A stretch of DNA of 64,000 bases, taken from Episyrphus balteatus. Lineage: Eukaryota > Arthropoda > Insecta > Diptera > Syrphidae. Every line of letters begins with the position of its first letter. Position 1 is the stretch's first letter. Position numbers and translations under genes: made by a program. Of this stretch, positions 47,963 through 59,662 are shown in pieces. Where the stretch lies: the NCBI RefSeq assembly GCF_945859705.1, contig NC_079136.1:85498867-85562866 (forward strand), read 5' to 3'. The notes beneath the pieces were generated by a model. It saw only the letters and a list, made by a program, of their open reading frames with translations, ran no database searches and was not told where the DNA came from.

Positions 47963-49052
47963 TAAGGAGCTACAGCCTAAACGGATGGACCGATTAATGT
48001 CAAACTTGGTATGTAGCGTTATTTGGCGACTCTCCAGAGGGGTTTTTGGAATTAATTTTTTTGGACCAAAAATAACGGTACTTGTCATATACCGATTTTA
48101 GTAAAATTGAAATATCTCGAAAGCGGCTCTAACGATTTTGTTTAAAAAATTCAAATGTTAGTTTTAAGCTAAGGTCTATCTTTCAATGAAAAAAATTTTT
48201 TTTGAGAATCATTATTAACGGTACCTGCCATAGAACCGTTTTTTTCAAATCCGATTATCTCCGAAACTGCTTATTCGATTTCAACGAAACTTTTTGTGAA
48301 GAAGCATTTATATAATTTAAATATAAGCCAAAAATAAGATTTTGAAAAAAATAATTTTTGGATTTTTTAAAAAATTTTGAATTTTTTTTTTTTTTAATCA
48401 AATTTTCGAAAACAGGACATTGAATTTTTTTGAAATTTTGTTTTTAGATGTTGATTAGTGATTTCTAAAGAATATCATACCAATTTTATTTTAAAACTTT
48501 TTCTCCAAAAAATTATTTATAAAAAATTAGTTTTTTAAAAAACGGCTCTAACGATTTTGAAATTTTTTTTTCTAAAAATGCATCTTAATATATCAATCAA
48601 AACTGCATACTTGTTTTGGAGGGCAATTTAATTTCAGATTTTATTTAATTTTTTTTTTTAAACGAATTTTATTTTTTTTTTTCCAAATTTCTATATAAAA
48701 AGTCTTAAAAATTTAAGCAACTTTAACTCTAAGAGCAAGTTCGTGCGACCCAGTCGTGCATTTTATTTTTTTAGTAGGAATGAGCTTGATATAAAAATGG
48801 AAAATTGCGAAGCGGAGGACCTTCCCATTAATATAAAGATCTCATATTTGGTGTGTATATTCTAGAGGTGTCTAGCAATCGATTTTTCAGAGTACAAAAT
48901 CAAACAAAAGAATTTTGATTTTTTTGACCCACCTTATTGCTTATATTTTCTAATGTTTTGCTGAGTGGGAAAAAGACTTAGGAATCTTATGCGATTATAA
49001 TAGTCTGACGTCAAAAATGTTCAGTGTTTCTTTTTGTTGATGATGGCCTGGA

Positions 49053-49142
49053 TCCCGACCAACAATTTTGCTTCTGTAAAGCTTTATTTATGCTTCTTCT
49101 GCTTCTATAAAGCTTTATAGAAGCAAAATTGTTAGTTGGGAT
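49053..49142. mobile_element. 90-bp hairpin MITE, AACAATTTTGCTTCT ends
   Basis: ATCCCGACCAACAATTTTGC (49053) is mirrored by GCAAAATTGTTAGTTGGGAT (49142). The centre contains GTAAAGCTTTATTTATGC and TATAAAGCTTTATAG. A second copy lies at 57481-57566. Confidence 0.75.
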
Positions 49143-49784
49143 GTCCGCATTCGTAAATTAGCTACTCCTTGGTATGTTGGCTCCTTGAAACATTCCGACG
49201 TCCATAATTCTGGAGAAATGTCTATAGCGTCAATCGATTTATGGGCAATCTGGCTAGGCTGAATCTACTACTTTAGGCGTGGATACTCGACTTGATATTC
49301 TTTTTTCTTTTCCAAAACTTGCCTCACTGACAATTTCTTTTGTTTTGTTTCTGCTTTAATTCGGACAAAATTAGAAATCATTTGTTTTCATTTAAATTTA
49401 TAAAAAGAAATATCTTTAATAAAGTTCAAAATTCAATCAAATACATTTACTTATCAGTAAAGCTTAGAAAAAACCACACCCTTTTTCTAAAATTCAATAG
49501 AAATACAAAATAAGGGTATTAATCAATACATTGGCATCATCAAAGTCTTTTGAACATTTTGCGCCTCAAATCTCTCTCTTTCTTTCCTTCTTAAGGCAAG
49601 TTATTATATTGAATGTAACAAGTTCCTTTGTACTACACATAAAATGGAAGAAAACACAAAAACCCATAGAAACCATCGTTCATTGTCGTCCTTTTTGAAA
49701 TCCCAATGTTCTTATACTCCTACACAAACATGAAATTGTAATCATCAAAATCATTCCCTTTGATTCTATCAATTCCATAAACAG

Positions 49785-49903
49785 AAATCCGAATGAAGTT
49801 CATCGACAGGACTCTGTATTACCAGCATCAAAGGAACGAAATAGATTTCGCAGTATCAACTGGGAGAGCTATGATCCACTTCATCAAAAATACTTGGAAA
49901 TTG
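49785..49903 (+). CDS. Nlg: Neuroligin coding exon 7
   Basis: Completes Gly592 and encodes residues 593-631 plus one base (NPNEVHRQDSVLPASKERNR, FRSINWESYD, PLHQKYLEI). FARTG/NPNE across the junction corresponds to the conserved FAKTGDPN motif of neuroligins and cholinesterases. NWESYDPLHQKYLEIG is the family's W..Y.P..Q.YL.IG signature near the end of the globular domain. Acceptor AAACAG to 49784, donor GTAAGA at 49904, phase 1. Too short to stand out as an open frame. Confidence 0.92.
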
Positions 49904-50090
49904 GTAAGAGCATATATACATTCACAATAACTGTTTACAAGTTTACATACATACACCACTATACAGCTCATTGAACCCATCAACACTCTCTTAAAATCAC
50001 ATGTCAAGCAAACACACCAAAAAACAAATATAAATGTACTATGTTGGTTCGGTCTAATCGTGTTGAAATTTTGTGTCGTTCTTTCCGCAG
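49904..50090 (+). other. Neuroligin intron 7
   Basis: 187 bp, the shortest intron of the gene: donor GTAAGA, acceptor TTTCCGCAG. No repeat seen. Confidence 0.9.
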
Positions 50091-50357
50091 GAATGAAGCC
50101 ACGTATAAAGAACCATTTTCGAGCCCATCAACTTTCGATTTGGTTGCGACTCATTCCGGAGTTATTACGAACTGGAATGGAGGACGCTATCGCCAGACAT
50201 AATCTTTTCAAAAATCACGACGATATGGATCTGTATGAGGGCCCAGTTAAACCGGATCCCTTTTCGTCTCGTATGCAGATTGTGGAAGAGGCCATGGGCA
50301 AGAAGGGCGGTCGAGGGAATTCATCGTCCAATGGATATATGGTTGGAGTGCTTGGTG
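50091..50357 (+). CDS. Nlg: Neuroligin coding exon 8: end of the globular domain
   Basis: Completes Gly632 and encodes residues 633-720 plus one base. MKPRIKNHFRAHQLSIWLRL is the conserved KPR.(R/K).H.RA....W closing helix region of the cholinesterase-like domain. IPELLRTGMEDAIARHNLFK and DDMDLYEGPVKPDPF follow, then a loose Gly/Ser/Lys stretch (KKGGRGNSSSNGYMVGVLGG) that would begin the extracellular stalk. Donor GTAAGT at 50358, phase 1. Later exons (stalk, membrane helix, cytoplasmic tail) are not in the window, so the protein here is incomplete. Insect neuroligins usually exceed 1,000 residues. Confidence 0.93.
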
Positions 50358-50447
50358 GTAAGTAAAGACTAAAAGTAAAATTGTCCAAACATTATCGTAA
50401 AGGAACTCATTCACTATTTATAATACATATTTGATGTTGAGACGTTA

Positions 50448-50666
50448 CACTTAGGGAAAAGCCACCATAAAACTATGTAAAATCAATGAAAACCACATTG
50501 ATTTAACTATTATTCGGAATGATTTTGCGTTGAAGATGACCATTTTAAAATCAACGTGGAAAAAAGGTTAATTTTGTATGGTTTTGTATCTTAAAGTCAC
50601 ATAAATCAAAGTAGTTTATCTTTGAAACAACGATGTTTCAACTTCAATTTATTTTTTCCCTCAGTG
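50448..50666. mobile_element. 219-bp TA-flanked MITE, ends CACTTAGGGAAAA
   Basis: CACTTAGGGAAAA at the left is mirrored by TTTTTTCCCTCAGTG at the right (one mismatch in the first twelve). TA on both sides (50446-50447, 50667-50668). Internal AAAATCAATGAAAACCACAT and similar words; no coding frame. It inserted only about 90 bp downstream of the exon 8 donor. Confidence 0.75.
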
Positions 50667-51587
50667 TACTGATTCGAGAATTTTCCATTTTTTTTTAAAT
50701 TTTCCTTTGTAAAACTTTTCACATTCATAAAGTGCTGACAGAAATTTTTGTACTTAAAGTACATACCGTTAAATTTTAGGATCCTTATTCACTACTGTCA
50801 GATTGATACATTGTTGATAATGGTTCGTAGATAATGCAAATGTCGTTTACAATTATTAGTTGTTAAAAAAGAATGGAGTAAAGCAAAGTAGGGCGATGGA
50901 CTAAAAAATGTCTTTAAAAATTGAAAATTCTTCATCTTCTTTTTGACACTATATTGTGAATCCTTTTTTCTATCTCACCAACCGTTGAGGGATGTGAAAA
51001 CTGTGCAGGACTTTGAGGCAACTGCAGACTTAATTTTTATTTAACTTCAAATGCTTTCTTTTTTTTTTTTTTCTTTTGTTGAATTGTTTTTCTTAATATT
51101 TTTCACAATATTTTGTTTATAAAATTTGGAAAGGGATCTACATCGATAAAAAATTAAATTATCTACAAGAAGTTACTTATGTGAAAATTACAAATTCGGC
51201 TTGCTTTTTAAGTTATATGTAGATAAAAACTCGAAAAACAACCAAGGCGCGAAGTTGTCTATCTTTACGAAACTGGTTATATCTAAGATATTTTAGAAAA
51301 AAGTCTTGTTTCTTTCGCCAACAATCAGACAATACTCGAACACGAGTTTTCCTTTTTTTACTAAAATTTCATTTAAAATACGACTTTCGGAAAATGTTTT
51401 GATTATTACCTATGATTTAAAATTCTGAAATGAGCCAAATGAAGCTCAAATACTAAGTATGCTTGAGAAAATAACAACAAAAAACTTCGAAAATAATGTC
51501 TTGAAAACGTTTTCATTCTAGTTTTTTTTTTGTATGTGATTACCGATGTAAGGATGTGTATCTACGCATAAAAAAAAAATTAATAAA

Positions 51588-52150
51588 ATGCACGACTGAT
51601 GGGTCTCTAGAACTTGCTCTTAGAGTTCAATTTGCCAAAATTTTTAAAACTTTTTATATAGAACTTTGGTAAATTAAAAAAAAAAAAAAAAAAATCGTTT
51701 TTCAAAAGAAAAAACAGCATCTAGTTTTCTAGAAATGATTAAAAAAAATTCAAATAAAATTGGAACCCATGTAATTTTGAGGCAATTTTACTAGTCGATG
51801 TTGATTTATTATAATACCAAAATTTAAACGAATAACTGTTCGTTTTCGAAAAATTTGATTTTCAAAAAAAAAAAAACAAAAATACAATTTTTTTTTTACC
51901 CAAAAATTAATTTTCAAAGTTTTATTTTTGATTTATATTAAAAATATAGTATTGCAATCAAATAACTAGTTTGGGAGATAGTCAGATTAAAAAACGTTCT
52001 ATTACAGGAACAGTTACTAATTATTTTCAAAAAAAAAATCCATTAAAAAATCCTTCTTCAAAATTAACATTTTGATTTTTTTAACAAATTTTCCAAAATC
52101 GGTATATGACTGGTATCGTTATCGAATGATCTGAAGGCAGACGTACGTGT
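51588..52150 (-). mobile_element. TCTG-family repeat fragment, copy E
   Basis: Tail sequence first on the + strand (AAAATGCACGACTGATGGG, AGAACTTGCTCTTAGAGTT), then TTTTTATATAGAACTTTGG and diverged family blocks to ACTGGTATCGTTATCG near 52120. The head and microsatellite are missing. More diverged than copies C and D. Confidence 0.7.
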
Positions 52151-55100
52151 ATATCGCCACTTTCTTTACCAATTTTCCAAAAAAGATTGAACTGCTTTAA
52201 ACCCTGAGTTTAAATAGACAGTCGAAATGCTAATGAAAAAAGTCTCTTTTTTATGTAGCCCGATTTAAGATGCGAATGTAGTAGAAAGCCAATTTCCTGT
52301 GCCAAGAAGAACCAAAATTGCTATGTTGATCACTTGATATATTGTTGTCATTGAATTTTTTCCATGTTGCTTATGAATCGACTTCACATTTTCATTTGAA
52401 GTAGCTGACAAAAGATTATACTTTTTTCAGTATTGTTCCTGATGAGTTTGTCCAAAAATGCTGTACCTATATTTCCTTGAATGCATCTGGCCCAGGTTTG
52501 ATTGGTTGTATCTGCTTTCAAAATTTTAGACTGTTCCGTTGATTGAATAAAGTTTTCGCACTCTGTACTTCATATACCTATGTACCTACATTTTCCAAAT
52601 ACACAAGAAGGTTTGACGTTTTGACCACTTTCTAATGCTCCAGTGAAACTCCTAGTTCTAAGTAGTTGACAGAACTGTCAATTTACCTGTTTTTAATATT
52701 TCTGTATTCTGGAAAAATGATTAGGTTGTTTTCGATTACGTGTCTTTGGAACCTTTAATTCGTTAGCCCTTATAATTGTTCTGTTTCTGTGGTATTTCTT
52801 TTTCTAAGAGAAACTACTACGTGTATCGAGTCACTAAACAAGAGGTTTCTAGAAAGTTTCCGGAAAGTCTATTTAAAAAACCACCATTTTTCACCGCTAT
52901 CTACTGTACAGTATAAGGTCAGCTATTGATTTTATTTATGTACCTTGTTACTCATAACAATGACCAACCAAATGTTATACTTCGCATTAAAATATCCGCC
53001 AAAGCGTTGAAGTTTTATTCTAAAAAGTATGCTGCTCAGTATTCTGGACTTCGGAAGTATGCGACGAGAGTCTTTCATTTATGGCAGTTGTTTTATCATT
53101 TTTGAGTCTTGTCCTGCCCAAACGATATCGATGTTTTAGCTTAATTGTTTTGTTACAACTTTTAGCTTGTTTTATGTAGTTTTGTTTCAATACTGACAGC
53201 ATTGGGGTAAAAATTTGCTTGCAATAAAAAGTATTCCAAAAATGAAATTCTTGTCCGCTTATTAAATATTTTCAGATTTATATAAATCAGGAGAAATGTA
53301 ACTATACTGAAATTGAACTTAATTTCATTTAATTTCTTTTCATGTAAACGACCCTGAACTGGCTACATTTCGCCCTTTATTTTCAATCTCAGTTGCCCAA
53401 GTTGAACGAAAAAGTTTCATATGGAATGGCTACAGGTATCCAAAAATAAGCTTCATAAACGATACAAATAACAATATAGGTTGCCTTTCTTTTCATCTTG
53501 TTTGGTTTTTCAATCTTATATCGAACTCACGTATTTTTTTTTCCCAACCAAACTTATCTTAAGTTAAAATGTGAGTAGATATCATCAATCAATTTTATTT
53601 ATGATGGCAATATTGTACCCATTAAAAGCTACATACATTCTATGCATTATTTACAAATTGTATGAGGCATTTTTACGAGTGGGACATTTGCGGACAGCCT
53701 ATTCAAACAAATGAAGCAACTGTGGCCATCCGAATGATGTATATTTGTGTGTATCTCAAAAGGCGATGCTGGTAGAGAAAAAAAGATATATTAGTATCTA
53801 TAGAGTAGAATATATGAGTATGTCCAGTTTGTTCATTCTACCCCATCATCACATCATCCCGATTTCCCCCACAGAAGTTTTTCCATTTGCTCGTTAGAAC
53901 GATATTGAATTGCTCCTAAAAAGTAAGTCCCAGTTCAATAAAAGAAGCGGCAATGACAGCTTGTGATGGTGATGAAATTGTCAAATATCTATCCCTTAGA
54001 GGCAATACTAGGGCGTATTTGACAGACCCAAATATACACACACACTATAGAAAAAAAAAAAGAAAAAGTCACTGAATGTGAATATTTTTTACACACAGAA
54101 AAGTCACTTTGCATTTTTATTTGTTTTGCTCATTTCCCTATAGAATTTAAGTGACCAAAAGAATACGTGACAAGAAGGTTTCTATCTCAGTGCACCCTTT
54201 TTAAAGGCAAATAAAAAAACACCCCAGATTTTTACATACATAAATATATCAAACCCTCAAGTGGGATAAAAAAAAGGATTCATTCATATACCTATGTATG
54301 TGTGTTCTGTTAAAAAGTTTTGGTTTTTTTTACTTTCAAATTTGGTTTTTTTGAATCTTTTTTTAAAGTTTGTTTTTCTAAGAAAATTTATTTGTGCTGT
54401 TCAAAGCAGTTTTTTTCTCCTTTCTTGTTATGAATCTTTTCCATACTATAACATATCCAAAGGGTTTATTTTGAATTCGTCAAAAATTTGCAAACTTTTT
54501 CTTTTGAAAAGGACATTTTATGATGAAAGTTTTTTTTTTTATTTTTTGCATAAATAGTGTGCCCTGTTTCAAAGGCAATTTTTGACAATAAAAATATTGC
54601 TTGCAATTCTGAATATTTTGCCAATAGATGACACTTTAATGAAAACTAGCCGACCCCGCCCTCGAAATTCGAGCGCCAATTTCTTTATTTTTTTTTATTT
54701 GCAAAAAATTTAAACACAATTATACCAAAATAGTTTCATTATTTTGTATAGTATTTGTTGTTGCTATTAACTACACTTTTTGAAGACAAAAACACAGGTA
54801 TATATAATATACCTACTTTTTGATATTTTTTAAACCTGATTTAGATATTGTTGAACTACGTTTTAACTGCACTCAACTACGTAAAAAAAGTATCGAAAAA
54901 GAAAATGCAAAGTGTAATCGCCTTAATGCATTGTGTTTGCACCTTGCATTTTGCGATTCAATTCAACCTAATTAAACAACAGCTGTTTCATGTTCCATTC
55001 ATTCAAATTCCATCATTCAATCATTCAACTTCCACCAACTTCACTCAAATTTGTCATTCACCATTGTATATTGTAAGTTCTCGTCTTAGCTTAGCTTGTA

Positions 55101-55291
55101 GAAGATAAAATTTCCGGAAGGGAGAGGGCGTTATTTATCGCACTTCCAGTTTGGAATGATATTTGTGGTAAGGTTTCCATTAAAATTTTAATGAATGCGT
55201 TCAGAAACTTATTAATGATTAAAGATAGGTTCACATTTATTAAAGGTGCGTTCACAACAACGTCGCACAACAACGTTTTTTTCATGTTAAA

Positions 55292-56230
55292 GCCATAACT
55301 ACAATGACCTAAAAAGTGAAAAAGTGGGAAATTTACAAAATTAAATTTTTTTAATTTATCCTATTTTCGTGACCTTTTTTCCAATCAAAATTTTGATTGG
55401 ATAAAAATTTAAATTTTTTTATTTCGTTCTAGCAATATTTGTTTTTGTAAAAATTTTTGGAAAAAACTACCAAAAATTTTTTTGGAAACCAAAAAATAAG
55501 CTTTTTGCATCATTATTTTTTATTTTGTCGTCGTAAAAACTGTCATAAAATGAGTTTGAAATCTATCACTTTTTGACTTTTCGCAAAAAGTTGCCGTTGT
55601 AGTTATACTTTTAAAGCCTTAAGGCTTAACAATGACCTAAAAAGTGAAAAAGTGGGAAATTTACAAAAGTTAAAAAAATTTATTTCTTTCAAGCTCCATT
55701 TGTTTTTGAAAAAAAACTACAAAAATTTCAAACGAAAAAATAAGCTTTCTGCATCATTATTTTTAATTTTTTGGTCGAAAAAACTATCACAAAATGATTT
55801 TGAAAATGTTGACTTATTGAGTTTTTGCATAAAGTGGCTTTTAACTACATTGGCTCAAAAAGTGAAAAAGTACAAAAGTGAAAATTTTCAAACGCATTTT
55901 TGTATGGTTTTTCGGGCTAGAAAATTAAAACAAAAATTGCGGAAACTATATATTTTTTGTATAAAGGCTTGGCCACACCGGAGGGTACGCGGTAGCGGTA
56001 CGGGTAGCGGCAACGATATTTGTATTAAAAAAATTCCACACCCAAACGTTGATGTGTCAGTTTGGAATTTTTTCCATACAAATACCCGTACCGTTACCTG
56101 TACCTCTACCGCGTACCCTCCCGTGTGGCCAAGCCTTAAAAACAATTTGTTAAAGGTATAACCACAATGGCCTAAAAAGTGAAAAAGTGGGAAATTTACA
56201 AAAGTAAAAAATTTTTATTTCTTTCTAGCG
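55292..56230. repeat. Diverged tandem units, CAATGACCTAAAAAGTGAAA
   Basis: AATGACCTAAAAAGTGAAAA followed by AGTGGGAAATTTACAAAA occurs near 55302 and 55631, and with changes near 55853 and 56166. Between them the CAAAAATTTnnTTTGGAAACC and AATAAGCTTTnTGCATCATT blocks repeat. Unit length about 300-330 bp. The last units are separated by a nested MITE (55964-56139). Confidence 0.75.
55964..56139. mobile_element. GC-rich 175-bp MITE, ends AAGGCTTGGCCACAC
   Basis: AAGGCTTGGCCACACCGGAG is mirrored by CTCCCGTGTGGCCAAGCCTT, and GGTACGCGGTAGCGGTACGG by the CCGTTACCTG..TACCTCTACCGCGTACC block. Strikingly GC-rich against its AT-rich surroundings. It interrupts the tandem units of 55292-56230. The flanks ATAAA and TTAAA suggest a short A/T duplication that I cannot settle. 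Confidence 0.75.
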
Positions 56231-56510
56231 CTATTTTTTTTTGGAAAAACTACAAAAATTGTTTTTTAAACCAAAAATTAAGCTTTCTGCTGGAAGGTAT
56301 AAGGAAGAAAGAAGACGTTTTTGTTAGGTTTCCCTGAACCTCATAAGAAAAACGCTTTGCCATGCGGCTATAAAATATTAATGACTTTTATTCAAAAATG
56401 TAAACGTCTAGAAGTGAAAACTTGGTAAAATGGTAAAGGAACTTTCAAAGTCAGCTATTACATTAAGCCTCAAGAGGCTTGACTCTTTTTTCGAATTTTC
56501 TTTTGATACA

Positions 56511-57479
56511 CAGCCACACAAAAAAAAATAAAAGTTCTGACCTGGGGTTGCGACTAAGTTTTTCATATAGCTTTTCAGTTTTTGGGTCGCTGAAACCGAA
56601 TCCGAAGTCTGTTTTTCCCCATCACGTCAGGTTTTCGAGATAACCTCAAAAAATGTCACGAAAACAAAAAAAATTGTTTCTGATCTGGATGTGCAAATAT
56701 GTTAGGTATATAGTTTTTGGACCGTTGAATCCAGATTCGAAGTCAATTTTGCCCTATCACGTTGAGATATCCTCAAAAAAATGTCAAAACCAAAAAAACA
56801 AAATTTCTTATCTGGGGTTGTGTCTAGGTTTTCCATATAGTTTTTGGGTTGCTAAAATCGAATTCGAACTCTATTTTTTCGTATCACGTCAGGGGTCGAA
56901 TTACGGCATACGTTCGTTAACGAATGGTTGCTATGTGTCCCTGTCGTTTTCTAATAATTAAATAGAGATAGAAATATTCAAAACGTTAACGTATGATCGT
57001 AATCGTGTGCCGTAATTCGACCCCAGGTTTTTGAGATATCCTCAAAAAATTACAGATTTTTTAAGCTTAGACATTTTTTGAGGATATTTCAAAAACCTGA
57101 CGTGATACGCCAAAATAGACTTCGGATTCGGTTTCAGCGACCCAAAAACTATATGAAGAATTTAGTCGCAACCCCAGGTAAAAACTTTTGTTTTTTTGGT
57201 TTTGACATTTTTTTGAGGATATCCCAGAAACCTGACGTGATAGGGCGAAATTGACTTCGAATCTGGATTCAGTGATCTAAAAACTATATGATTAACATAT
57301 TCGCACATCCAGATCAGAGAAACAAATGTTTTGTTTTCGTGACATTTTATGAGGTTATCTCGAAAACCTGACGTGATACCCCAAAATAGACTTCGGATTC
57401 GGTTTCAGCGACCCAAAAACTATATGAAAAATTTAGTCGCAATCCCAGGTCAGAACTTTTATATTTTTTTGTGTGGCTG
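56511..57479. mobile_element. 969-bp palindromic element, ends CAGCCACAC
   Basis: CAGCCACAC at the left is mirrored by GTGTGGCTG at the right. Inside, GTTCTGACCTGGGGTTGCGA is mirrored by CGCAATCCCAGGTCAGAAC. A block of about 95 bp (GGGTCGCTGAAACCGAATCC, ATCACGTCAGGTTTTCGAGA, TCAAAAAATGTC) is repeated in tandem three times in the left arm and inverted three times in the right arm. A 131-bp element (56893-57023) sits in the left arm. No coding frame. Confidence 0.8.
56893..57023. mobile_element. 131-bp nested MITE with 3-bp CAG duplication
   Basis: GGGTCGAATTACGGCATACG is mirrored by GTGTGCCGTAATTCGACCC, with GTTAACG pairs further in. CAG flanks both sides (56890-56892, 57024-57026). Removing the element and one CAG restores ACGTCAGGTTTTTGAGATAT, exactly the repeated block of the host palindrome. 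A 3-bp duplication fits PIF/Harbinger-like or CACTA-like transposition; which is unresolved. Confidence 0.85.
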
Positions 57480-57480
57480 C

Positions 57481-57566
57481 CCTACTAACAATTTTGCTTC
57501 TATAATGCTTTAAAGAAGCAACAATTGCATCTGTAAAGCTTTATAGAACCAAAATTGTTTGTCGGT
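57481..57566. mobile_element. Hairpin MITE, second copy
   Basis: CTAACAATTTTGCTTCTATA (57484) is mirrored by the TATAGAACCAAAATTGTTTG block (57542-57561). Same family as 49053-49142. It begins within two bases of the end of the 56511-57479 element, so it probably inserted at that edge. Confidence 0.65.
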
Positions 57567-58237
57567 GTGTAATCATTCTGTGAGGCGCGTACTATTACAC
57601 GATGCCTCTTGAGTCAAGGACTCAATTTGACATTTATCTTTTGAATTAAAATTTGTTGTTGTTGTATTGCACCAAGAAGCAAAAAGAAATGTGAGGGAAT
57701 GTTGAAAAAAGAAAAAGTGGAAAAAGAAACGTCAAAAAAGAGTCTCGGACTCACGACCCACGACTCTCCGGTCGGATAATTTTTTCTTTCATCTTTTTTC
57801 TCTTTTGCACTCATTATGTTTAAAAAGAGTCGCGCCTCTTGAGGCTTCATGTAATTGCTGACAAATTCTTATGTTCTTTCAAGAGAGAAAAGGACGAAAA
57901 TAGATTTCATTGGTATCAAAAGTGTTTACAAAAGATTGGACCTTAGTAATAGACTTGATTTTAATAGAATTCGATTTTAACAAAAAAACTTCATGGTAAT
58001 AAAACAAACATCTTACTTTCTAAACTTAGATAACTAAAACAATGAAAGTTAACCATAGGAAATTTCAACAGAGTTGCTCAGAAAACTTGGAAATAAAAAA
58101 TGCTTTGATATGGGTGTAGTTAAAGGGTGTTTTTTTTTTTTATATGGATACTTCTAAGGAAATTCCTAATTTCTAAGGAATCAAAAAATCGTATTCAGAA
58201 ATAAGTTCTTTTATTTGCTTTTCATTTTATCTATATA

Positions 58238-59662
58238 GACCAGGGTCGATAATTTTTGAAACCAAAAAAAATCATAGTAGAATGAAACCCATTGAAAAAG
58301 GAGGTGAATATGGTCAAAATTAAAGGAAAAATAAATTACGGGCGAGCCGAGTTCGGGAAGTGGGTGGGTTGAGTTTTTAATGGTAAAAAATGGTATATCT
58401 CGATTTCCGGCAAAACTACAAATCCTATAGAAAAAAGTTGTATGGCAAAGTTGTAGGTAATAAAAAGATCTACAACTTTTGTATGAACAATTTTTTCACA
58501 TAACCTCAAAATGTATGTGAAAAATTCAAAAAACCGAGTTTTTGGTTTTTTATTTTTATCTTTTTCAAAAACAAAAATTTTTCTACAAAATTTGGTGAAA
58601 ACTTACCTTATTATGTCCTAAATACAATGTAATTTATTTGATTTAAAATATTAATTTTTGTACCTTATTTTGACTTAATACCAAAAAAACACCCTAATTT
58701 TCAATTGAAAATTCACGTGTCAAAATATCAGCTTTTTTCAAAAAGTCGGTGGGCATTTCGTTCGTTAAAATGTCTATTTTCTGATGGTGTAAAAAAAAAT
58801 TTACATTAGTATACTATAGAACATGTTCTAGTCAAATTCAAAAAATTAAAAAAGCTTGAATTCGAAAAAAAATTTTTATCATTGTTTACAATTTTGGCCT
58901 ATTTATTCAAATTTACACTTTAATTACTCAAAAAACGTAAGATTTATCAATGTAACATGAAATCTTACGTTTTTTGAGTAATTAAAGTGTAAATTTGAAT
59001 AAATAGGCCAAAATTGTAAACAATGATAAAAAATTTTTTTCGAATTCAAGCTTTTTTCATTTTTTGAATTTTACTAGAACATGTTCTATAGTATACTAAT
59101 GTAAATTTTTTTTACACCATCAGAAAATAGACATTTTAACGAACGAAATGCCCACCGACTTTTTGAAAAAAGCTGATATTTTGACACGTGAATTTTCAAT
59201 TGAAAATTAGGGTGTTTTTTTGGTATTAAGTCAAAATAAGGTAAACAAATTAATATTTTAAATCAAATAAATTACAGTGTATTTGGGACATAATAAGGTA
59301 AGTTTTCACCAAATTTCGTAGAAAAATTTTTGTTTTTGAAAAATATAAAAATAAAAAACCAAAAACTCGGTTTTTTTAATTTTTCACATAAATTTTGGGG
59401 TTATGTGAAAAAATTGTTCATACAAATGTTGTAGATCTTTTTATTACCTACAACTTTGCCATACAACTTTTTTCTATAGGATTTGTAGTTTTGCCGGAAA
59501 TCGAGATATACCATTTTTTACCATTAAAAACTCAACCCACCCACTTCCTGAACTTGGTTCGCCCGTAATTTATTTTTCCTTCCATTTTTATCATATTCAC
59601 CTCCTTTTCCTACTATGATTTGTTTGTACTTTTTAATGTTTTTGAAGGCATCGGCACTGGTC
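58238..59662. mobile_element. 1.4-kb nearly perfect palindrome in TA target
   Basis: The arms from about 58269-58942 and 58955-59625 are almost identical inverted repeats (e.g. GTAGGTAATAAAAAGATCTA against TAGATCTTTTTATTACCTAC, and the CGTGAATTTTCAATTGAAAA / TTGAAAATTCACGTG blocks), joined at a short centre near 58946. The outer ends GACCAGGGTCGAT and ATCGGCACTGGTC are imperfect inverted repeats, with TA at 58236-58237 and 59663-59664. No reading frame of note. This is the longest and best-preserved hairpin in the window, hence probably the youngest of its kind here. Confidence 0.85.

Larger units (their letters stand above)
46523..48770 (+). mobile_element. TCTG-family repeat, copy C, interrupted
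   Basis: Head TTTTTACTTGCGATATAGGT at 46523-46543, then the palindrome 46549-47625. The family resumes at 47628 (TATCAAGTTATGCATTCGTA) with CATGACATTACGATGG, a long (TCTGTCAG)n array, CTACAGCCTAAACGGATGGA and so on, to the tail CCAGTCGTGCATTTTATTT near 48770. Apart from the insertion and the array length it is nearly identical to copy D (61013-62004), so the two derive from a recent common source. The frames reading CLSVCQS are just the microsatellite translated. Confidence 0.85.
44007..49784 (+). other. Neuroligin intron 6
   Basis: 5,778 bp, donor GTGAGT and acceptor AAACAG. Holds a TTAA-type MITE (45363-45931), weak tandem repeats (46005-46500), TCTG-family copy C (46523-48770) interrupted by a palindrome (46549-47625), and a 90-bp hairpin element (49053-49142). 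From 44010 to 45350 I see only unique AT-rich sequence. Confidence 0.85.

Noticed and set aside
47690..48101. Open frames of 91 and 133 codons reading CLSVCQS repeats
   Set aside because: They are the TCTG/TCAG minisatellite translated; the same tract is open in two phases.
54648..54690. AACTAGCCGACCCCGCCCTCG resembling the start of a widespread insect repeat
   Set aside because: Only about 40 bp are suggestive and I cannot name the family or define ends from this window.
55652..56161. 169-codon open frame on the + strand
   Set aside because: It crosses the tandem repeat units and a nested MITE with inverted repeats; Lys/Phe/Leu-rich with no domain. Explained by repeats.
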